From: Cryptomeria japonica
Lineage: Eukaryota > Streptophyta > Pinopsida > Cupressales > Cupressaceae
Reading direction: 5' to 3'
NCBI RefSeq assembly: GCF_030272615.1
Contig: NC_081414.1
Location: forward strand, 665,413,938-665,477,937
Length of the DNA stretch: 64,000 nucleotides
The translations under genes and the position numbers were made by a program. Below, one piece after another: positions 57,816 through 64,000 of this stretch (positions are counted from its first letter, which is position 1; each line of letters begins with the position of its first letter). The notes beneath the pieces were generated by a model, which worked only from the letters and a program-made list of their open reading frames with translations, made no database searches and was not told the DNA's origin.

Positions 57816-57908
57816 ATTAGAGTGATTAAGGCCTAGCTTTCTAGAAGCTCAAAACATAGAATCATGAAAAGGTTGTTTATTGTGTTTGCCTAAAATACAA
57901 GCATCACA

Positions 57909-58573
57909 TTAAGAAAGCTTTCTTGGAATTGTAGGAAGCCCTTGAATTCCTTGTTGTTTCATAAGTCTAAGACTATCATAGCTAATGTCGCCAAATCTAG
58001 CATGCCATAACAGGCTGGAAGAAAAATTACCACTATGCAGAGAGAAATTTGTAATATGCTGAGTATTGGATGAGGTGCCTTTCAACTTTAAAATATTGTC
58101 ATCCTCCACTCTAGTCATAACAATTACATGATCAGAAGCTCATCTAATCTCAATGATGCCATCAAACATATGTATTGAATGACCATGTTGTCTAATATTC
58201 ACAAGGGATATTAAATTTCTCTTTAATTGTGAAAGATAAAGAACATTAGAAATGATATAATCAGCAAGACTTGGTAATTTAAGTCTAACAGATCCAATGC
58301 CTGAAGGTTTTAATTGAATGTCTCGAAAAACTCTTTTCTAAATGTCATGTGGCATGTGGCTCCGGTATCTAACAACCAAATGTCATTCCAAGAAGAGAAT
58401 GAAGTACTAAAAACTTCTTCAATCCCAAGGTTACAATGTACTACAACATAATGAACAGATTCAGGAGGATTACCTTTGTTTGGTGGCTGCTCTTTCTTGT
58501 CACGAATCTTCTCCCAAGGAGTTCTGCAAAGAGTGGCACTATGACCCATTTTTCCACATCTATAGCACTGCAT
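57909..58573 (-). pseudogene. Zinc knuckle, protease and pre-integrase of the minus-strand Copia element
   Basis: 58573-58310 gives a CCHC knuckle (CYRCGKMGHSATLC) and the protease active site (DIWLLDTGATCHMTF, with a proper DTGA). 58118-57909 gives the pre-integrase segment (LLWHARFGDISYDSLRLM) in another frame. Confidence 0.88.
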
Positions 58574-59390
58574 AGATTGTTTGTCTCTTGACTAGATGTC
58601 TTTGTGTTGGTAGATTCTATGTTGGTGTTGAGGTTGAGAATGTTGTCTATCACCTTGATGATTTCTACCTCCTCTTCCTCTAGATTGACGTCTGCCACGA
58701 CCTCTACTGCTAGTGTCATGTTTAGAAGATTCATCTTTGGATGTCTGCCCTGCTGTGCAAGACACAAAGTCTGAACATTGGGATGTGATGCCTTCTTCCC
58801 AAAGGATTTTTCTCTCTCTACAATTTTCTCCACAAGTTTATCAAATGTTATGTCTTTCATATTTTCACTAGCTTGAAGAGATTCAAGATAATGTGAATAG
58901 GTAGGATACAGGGCTTTAATAAAAGTAGTGAGTTGTAGATCAACTTTTACACCAGTGGCTTCAATATCATGAAAAAGAGCTCTAATTTCAGAGGATAACT
59001 TCATCGGATCATTATCTTTCATCTCTAACTTGAGTAATTTCATTAACAATTGTATGATTTCAAGCTCTGAATGAGAATCATAAAGATCTTTCAGTTTTTT
59101 TAAAGCTTCAAATGCAGTCTTACAAGAGATTATATGCCCACTCACCTCTTCATTGACAGAGGCAGCAATCAAAGCATAAGCCTTTTTGTCTTTACTCTTC
59201 TAGATGACGAGTTCTTTTGCATCTATAGGCTGCTCTAGTGCTTCACTATCACCTTTGCTTTCATAGACATCATCCCACATATCATTAAAAATAAGATTAT
59301 TCTTAACTTTACGAAACCATTCATGATAATTCTCTTTACTGGAAAGAACTATTCCAACAATTGAAATTAAAGAATGCATCAGAATGTATT
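58441..59390 (-). pseudogene. Gag of the minus-strand Copia element
   Basis: From about 59390: a VGIVLSSKENYHEWFRKVKN start, then after a stop near 59205 KKAYALIAASVNEEVSGHII, LKDLYDSHSELEIIQLLMKL and FDKLVEKIVEREKSFGKK. This is a UBN2-type gag. The knuckle follows in another frame, so one frameshift lies around 58580-58720. Confidence 0.85.
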
Positions 59391-59515
59391 GTTAATTCTA
59401 ACAAATTCGCAAAATCATTTACTTCATAATCACCACTAAAACTCCATAGTATGATCACAGACTTGTAATCATCTTATTCATCTACCCATAGTTTTCCTAC
59501 AGGTTCCTGTAACTT

Positions 59516-59528
59516 GGCTCTGATACCA
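59516..59528 (-). promoter_or_regulatory. Primer-binding site of the minus-strand Copia element
   Basis: The plus strand GGCTCTGATACCA is the complement of TGGTATCAGAGCC (tRNA-iMet type), one base from the LTR. Confidence 0.93.
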
Positions 59529-59529
59529 C

Positions 59530-59741
59530 TGTAACAGGCCCAAAGATGTGATTCATACGCACACACAATATTATTAGATAAGAAAAGAATATATACAACA
59601 GTAACCGATGAAACATTTAAGAAGAAAACTGCAGAAAACTAAACTATAGAAAACTACTGCTAGTTACAAAATAACTACTCTAATAATACAAATATCTCGT
59701 AGGATTAGTTATCATCCTGTAGGATTAGTTATTAGTTAGCA
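59530..59741 (-). repeat. 5' LTR of the minus-strand Copia element
   Basis: 212 bp with TG/CA ends, the same length as 54951-55162, followed by the second ACCAA target copy. Confidence 0.95.
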
Positions 59742-59972
59742 ACCAATTCCCTAGGTTTACATGTGCAGGATTTCCCCTCTTCCCCTTTGAAAGCGAGGTT
59801 GATACTGCTCGAATTTTCTCCTTGGTTTTTCCTCCACCATTCTTTTAGTTCGCCTTGGAAATTGTGGGTTCCTATATGACTCGACAGGAGGTTTATATTT
59901 GTCCACCCATCATTCGTTTTCAAATACCCATTGTTGAATGTGAGTCGATTCCTCTGGTGCAGGAGCACCCAT
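59742..59972 (-). pseudogene. LINE ORF1 N-terminus
   Basis: Minus strand: MGAPAPEESTHIQQWVFENE, stop, WVDKYKPPVESYRNPQFPRR, KRMVEEKPRRKFEQYQPRFQ. It is continuous with the ORF1 part at 54945 once the Copia element is removed. The assignment rests on that adjacency, since the N-terminus itself has no conserved domain. Confidence 0.55.
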
Positions 59973-61629
59973 GGTGTAAGGCAAATATATGGTCAAAGTC
60001 ATCATTTGAAATATAATTGATATTTTAAGGTCATTTATAATGTATTTGAATCCATTTGGAATGATTTTTAAGGCTTGGAAGCCTAAAAATGTAAGCAAGT
60101 ATTGATTATGTTCTAGTTGTTTATATAGGCCCTTATAGGTCAAGATGGTCAAAATGAGTCAAAAGACCCATGGAAGGGTATACAAGTTATAAAAGGCCAT
60201 TTAAGGTCCATTGTAAGGTGTCAAGAGTGTGTAAACAAAGTTTCAGTCCATTTTGACAAAAAAATGTAAAATTTGTTAAAAATTGTCAAAATGCAACATT
60301 TAGAAAAATTGTAAATGGGAAGTTGAAAGGTCTTGGAGGTAGTTATAAGGTCCAAATTGACCAAGATGCTATAAAATATTTTATTTGGTTGAACCAAGGG
60401 GAATGAGAAGGAGGATAACAATTTCGAACAATTTGCGCATTCATAAGCTTGCCATTTTGATAGTTTCCATTGTTACTTTGTTGTTTCTAGGCCTTGTACA
60501 GACTTGTATAGCCTGGAAACTATGTATAATTATCATGGTTAGATAGTATTTTGAATTATCTTCCTTCTTGTTTTGGGTTGGAGTGATTTCATTGAGAAAC
60601 AAAGAAGTTATGGATGTTTTATGGATTGCAACTTTCAGATTTTCCGAAAATAGTCATGTTGCAGCATATGGTACAGACACATATTAAAGATTTATGACCT
60701 CTAAATGGATTCATTGGAAATATGTGTGATTAACCTTTACTTCTCTTTTGGTTTGGGTCGATTTCATTCAGTTTTGAGAAAGTTATGTAAGTTTTGGTGA
60801 AAACAGATTGAAAACCATAAATAATGGAGGTGTGTACGAGGGTTTGTTCATATCTCAAATTATAACCATGGTAAAAATCTAAATCTTAATTATTATGAGA
60901 GTAGATTCAAGGGGCTTTCAGATGGATTTTATTACATATCAAATGTATTTGTATTTTGAGAGATATTTGATGCCCTAGGCAGACTGGGCATGCACATTTC
61001 TTGTTTTTTCTATGACAGTAAAAATAGGTCTCGGTATGGGGGGCATAACTCAAAAATTAATCATTGGATTATTTTCAATTTTTGATATGGCTTTAGAAAC
61101 CTAGATTTCTACAATCTTATGATATGGCATTTGGATTCCACAAAGAATGTACAAGTGGAGGAAAAGAAGATACATCATTAAGTTATCATTTCAAACCTTT
61201 CATACAATGAGAATTTGAAGCTTAGAAATTTTATGAAGAATATAATAGAAAAGAATAATTTGAACAAAAGAACATAGAAATCCATATAGACGTCAATAGA
61301 CAAATTGAACATAAAAACTATGAAGATATATCAATAAATGTCCCTATACTAATACATGTACATTCTATGTTTTATGGAGCATTCCATGTTCAAACCAATC
61401 CTTTTTTTGAATCTTCTAATTAGGTAGAAACCTCTATACCATATGCTAAAAATTCATTTCATATTTCACTCCATGGTAATTTGAAAGAAGAGGACATATA
61501 TCTTATAATTGTCCCGATCCCCATAAAATGGAATGAATAGAAGATGATTCTAAGAAATGTACCGACAATGAAATAAGAAATGAAGTAATGAATAATATAG
61601 TTTTTTCCTCAAATTTTTTTTTGAAGGAT
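59973..61629. other. Gene-free region, perhaps including LINE 5' UTR
   Basis: AT-rich, with no recognised motif on either strand. The LINE promoter/5' UTR would lie at its left end (just above 59972). Confidence 0.45.
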
Positions 61630-61900
61630 GAACTATTCTATTCATTCAATCTGCACACGATCAAGAACTCGTGAAAGGTTTTCGACAATGTTTGCAAATC
61701 AATCCCTAGGTTAGACATCAACAAACGTGTTGGATTCCACAAAGAATCTGAAATCACGCATAGCATTGTTTTTCTTCTACAAGCCCCCACTCTTCTCAGT
61801 CAATTGAAGAATCGCATTAAAATCACCACCAAACACAATTATTTCCATGTTGAAAGATTCTAAGAATTGGGTTGGAATGGAGGCCCAGCCGTTGAGATGA
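61630..61900 (-). pseudogene. Isolated LINE AP-endonuclease fragment
   Basis: The minus strand reads ESFNMEIIVFGGDFNAILQL, then TEKSGGL, NNAMRDFRFFVESNTFVDV, the second half of an APE-type LINE endonuclease with the conserved GGDFNAI motif. Stops and a frame change follow. It lies on the 5' side of the LINE at 48358-59972 and so comes from another copy. Confidence 0.8.
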
Positions 61901-61927
61901 CAAAGAAATTTATTTAAAACTATTAGT

Positions 61928-62137
61928 ATTTTTTGCAATTAGCATTCAACTTTGCGGGAAGAGTTGGGAAGGAAAATATGTACCATGTCGGCCATGACAA
62001 GATATTATTCACCATCATATTTATTGCAGTTTACCATTACAATGTTCATATTCAGTGCAGTTTGGCCACCATTACCATCTTACAAGTCGCGAAGTAATTG
62101 TGAACTGTATTATTGCTTGTGCTGTGTGATTTCAGGC
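61928..62137 (+). promoter_or_regulatory. 5' untranslated region / 3' splice site before the BTB gene
   Basis: A consensus acceptor (GTGATTTCAG) ends at 62135, two bases before ATG 62138. The frame is also open upstream to ATG 61985, but that stretch is hydrophobic, unlike the family, and is better read as UTR or intron. Confidence 0.55.
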
Positions 62138-63409
62138 ATGGATTCAAAACCTAATGAGCAGATTATGCTGACGGATTTGAACAGTTGTACATATGTGAAC
62201 CAGCGACATCAATTCGGAGAAACAACCTCTGCTGATGTAAAATTACAAATATATGGCCCAAATAGAGAAGAGTATAAGGGAAATCCCCTACATCTTCATT
62301 CTGAAACTCTTCAAAACTCGGAATTTTTTAAGACTTTGTTATCAGATCGCTGGTCTTCTGATGTCCGACCCTTTGAAATTGAGGTAACCACTTGTCAATG
62401 TTTTGAAAACTATTTACGATGCATTGAGATGATGTATTCTTCTACTTCTTCTCTTCGTTTCTCCGATGTGGATGAATGCTTGTCAATTTTGTCAGTTGCT
62501 TCGGAATTGTTAGTGAGTAAGTTTATTCAGCAATGCATGACATATTTGGAGGCTGTTCCTTGGAATTCAGAGCAAGAATCTACTATTAGAGATCTATTGT
62601 CCTCTCTGAATTTGAATTTGAGCGTCTTCCCTGATTTCAATGCAAGGCTTAACAAACAGAAGAATGAGTATTTAGATTTTGTGGGAGAGAATTTTAAAGC
62701 AATGTTATCTTTTCTTTCCACTGAAGAGCGTGCCGATGATAAACAACCAAATATTCGAGAAGCAGTGGGCAAATTTATAGTAGAGAATTTGCAGGGAGAT
62801 GCGTGTTCAAGTTCAGGCATTGCAGATATGTGCAGGCGCAGCATTTTAGAGGCGTTGAAATTTAACATTGTATTTATTCGTAGCCATATCGATGTAAGTT
62901 TTAATGCTACCAAGAGAAAAAACGGGGCAAATGAGGAACATAGTCATTGTGTTCTGCTCTGGCCCTTCAAAGTAATTGAACGCTGTGATCCAACGACCAT
63001 GGAAGCCGCTGTGAGGATATTATGTGAAAACTTGAAACCTTCCAATATCAGACCAGGGAATGTAAACCGCAGGAAAATTATGTTGCCTTTTCTGTTGGGG
63101 TGTCTGGAGGCTCTGGGTAACGGGAAAATAATTGTTGAACGAAAGCTTCGTGTTGGTTTTGTTACAACATGGTTACCAGTAATGGCGGAATTGATTCACA
63201 ATGCTCAACATGGCCCCCCAAACGTGAAGGATGATGAAGAGTTAAAGACCCGGTTTTGCAGGGGAGTGATTAATGTTATGGAACCCCTCCCTTTGGATGA
63301 TTGGAGAGGCATTTACAAAATCTGGATACGTTGCTGTGTCAGTTATTATATTGACTTGAGCATACCGTTTGCTTGGTCCTGCAAGCTACTGCAGAAATTA
63401 CATGATTAG
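62138..63409 (+). CDS. BTB/POZ domain protein, At3g05675/At5g60050-like
   Basis: 423 codons from ATG 62138, chosen because a TTTCAG acceptor lies just upstream and the protein then starts MDSKPNEQIM close to the BTB fold, as in its paralogue. The BTB domain spans residues about 33-137 (DVKLQIYGPNREEYKGNPLH, EFFKTLLSDRW, YLRCIEMMYSS, QQCMTYLEAVPW). A helical C-terminal domain follows, with CRRSILEALKFNI, LGCLEALGNGKIIVERKLR, a FVTTWLPVMAEL segment and EPLPLDDWRGIYKIW. It is intact, without stops. Plant BTB proteins commonly act as substrate adaptors for CUL3 E3 ligases; the substrate is unknown. It is paralogous to the frameshifted copy at 16037-17349, in opposite orientation. Confidence 0.93.
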   Translation: MDSKPNEQIMLTDLNSCTYVNQRHQFGETTSADVKLQIYGPNREEYKGNPLHLHSETLQNSEFFKTLLSDRWSSDVRPFEIEVTTCQCFENYLRCIEMMYSSTSSLRFSDVDECLSILSVASELLVSKFIQQCMTYLEAVPWNSEQESTIRDLLSSLNLNLSVFPDFNARLNKQKNEYLDFVGENFKAMLSFLSTEERADDKQPNIREAVGKFIVENLQGDACSSSGIADMCRRSILEALKFNIVFIRSHIDVSFNATKRKNGANEEHSHCVLLWPFKVIERCDPTTMEAAVRILCENLKPSNIRPGNVNRRKIMLPFLLGCLEALGNGKIIVERKLRVGFVTTWLPVMAELIHNAQHGPPNVKDDEELKTRFCRGVINVMEPLPLDDWRGIYKIWIRCCVSYYIDLSIPFAWSCKLLQKLHD

Positions 63410-64000
63410 TATAAATCTTTTTTGGATTTTTATTCTATGCTTTTTTCTTTATTTTTTGAAATGCTAGTTAAGCATACAACCCATCATATGCAACCAGGAA
63501 ATCCCATTCTCATGTTCAGGTCTATGTCTATATTCATAGTCTAAATGCAGGAAAGCTCGTTCCATTTCAGGAAAGAGATCCCAATTTTTCTTGAAACGCT
63601 TCTCCAATGTCATGAGGCATAATATTGATGCATCAATGTTGCACAATCCCCCAACCAAATTGAGAGATCAAGAAGTGTAATTAAATGTAGTTAGATTAGT
63701 GTCATTTAACTTATTAATGATGTAAGATTGTTTGTACATACATTTATTATTAGTACTTGTTGTTAGGCAATACTATTGTAATGAGTTTTTTGTTTTTCCA
63801 ATTAACTAGTTATTAAAAAAATTAATTTGAACCAATCACAAACAAATTTTCACTTTTAATTTTTTCAATCTTTTTATTTACCAAAGTCTAATTGTACAAT
63901 TTTCAATAAATTATTTTTCTGTACACTTATTGTACACTTATTGGCTAAATACAATTTAGCTTTATAAGTTGATTTATAGTTATTTTACTCACTTAAAAAT
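63410..64000. other. Region downstream of the BTB gene
   Basis: Contains the 3' UTR of the BTB gene and AT-rich intergenic DNA. A short minus-strand frame at 63464-63658 has no recognisable motif and I do not call it. Confidence 0.5.

Larger units (their letters stand above)
54951..59741 (-). mobile_element. Complete Ty1/Copia element with short LTRs
   Basis: 212-bp LTRs at 54951-55162 and 59530-59741, about 96% identical by eye, are flanked by the exact duplication ACCAA (54946-54950 and 59742-59746). On the minus strand the primer site lies next to the right LTR and the polypurine tract next to the left one. gag, protease, integrase and RT follow in Copia order, with frameshifts and stops. 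It is inserted in the ORF1 of the minus-strand LINE, in the same orientation. Confidence 0.96.
48358..59972 (-). mobile_element. LINE (non-LTR retrotransposon), split by two later insertions and 3'-truncated
   Basis: Read from right to left: an ORF1 start at 59972, an interruption by a Copia element (54951-59741), ORF1 with a DUF4283 domain (54945-54175), an interruption by a 4.7-kb element (54174-49449), the ORF1 tail (49448-48490), and the ORF2 start with an AP-endonuclease (about 48505-48358). The remaining ORF2 (RT) is absent, cut off by the repeat that ends at 48357. Joining the pieces restores the order expected of a plant L1-type LINE. Confidence 0.8.

Noticed and set aside
61370-61570. 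Organelle-derived insertion
   Set aside because: The style of the sequence suggested plastid DNA, but I could not recognise any plastid gene, so there is no support.
61952-62137. N-terminal extension of the BTB protein from 61952 or 61985
   Set aside because: 61952 is a TTG, and the extension is hydrophobic and unlike its paralogue. A consensus splice acceptor lies just before ATG 62138.

Overview
This window looks like nuclear DNA from a seed plant, most likely a conifer or another gymnosperm. The reasons are very high transposon density, long-lived nested LTR retrotransposons, plant-type LINE ORF1 (DUF4283), a Tat-like Ty3/Gypsy element, and two plant-type BTB/POZ genes of the At3g05675/At5g60050 kind. 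The clade is an inference; I could not search databases. There is no bacterial-type gene, rRNA, tRNA gene or CRISPR array.

Layout. Positions 1-1064 hold a decayed Copia fragment on the minus strand. 1065-3872 is a complete non-autonomous LTR element with a 5-bp target duplication and no gag or pol. 3873-8558 is gene-free, rich in microsatellites, and ends in an AT-rich LTR-like repeat. 8559-11420 is a gag-only Copia remnant with an internal tandem duplication and a MITE-like insertion. 11421-16036 is gene-poor, with two diverged tandem duplications and possible exon scraps. 16037-17349 (minus) is a BTB/POZ gene with an apparent frameshift. 18560-19603 is another LTR-like repeat.

19604 to about 46750 is a three-level nest. 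An outer Copia-type element (gag and protease only, followed by an acidic reading frame where pol should be) is split in its leader by a second Copia element (20979-43733). The 3' LTR of that second element is in turn split by a 16.3-kb Ty3/Gypsy element (27101-43444) with about 99.5% identical LTRs and a perfect TSD. The Gypsy element is Tat-like: gag with a CHHC knuckle, protease, a G-patch domain, a long Pro/Ser/Thr-rich spacer, RT, two RNase H domains and integrase. All of these lie in one frame, broken by ten stop codons and no frameshift.

48358 to about 59972 is a second nest. A LINE on the minus strand is split in ORF1 by a complete 4.8-kb Copia element (54951-59741, TSD ACCAA) and by a 4.7-kb insertion (49449-54174). 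That insertion carries a long reading frame of about 1060 codons that I do not recognise. A different LINE endonuclease scrap lies at 61630-61900.

62138-63409 (plus) is an apparently intact BTB/POZ gene, a paralogue of the one at 16037-17349. The two are divergently oriented, and about 45 kb of transposons now lie between them.

A theme throughout is decay by C-to-T change. Most premature stops in the different elements read as CAG, CAA or CGA changed to TAG, TAA or TGA, with frames otherwise kept. This is the pattern expected from deamination of methylated cytosines in silenced transposons.
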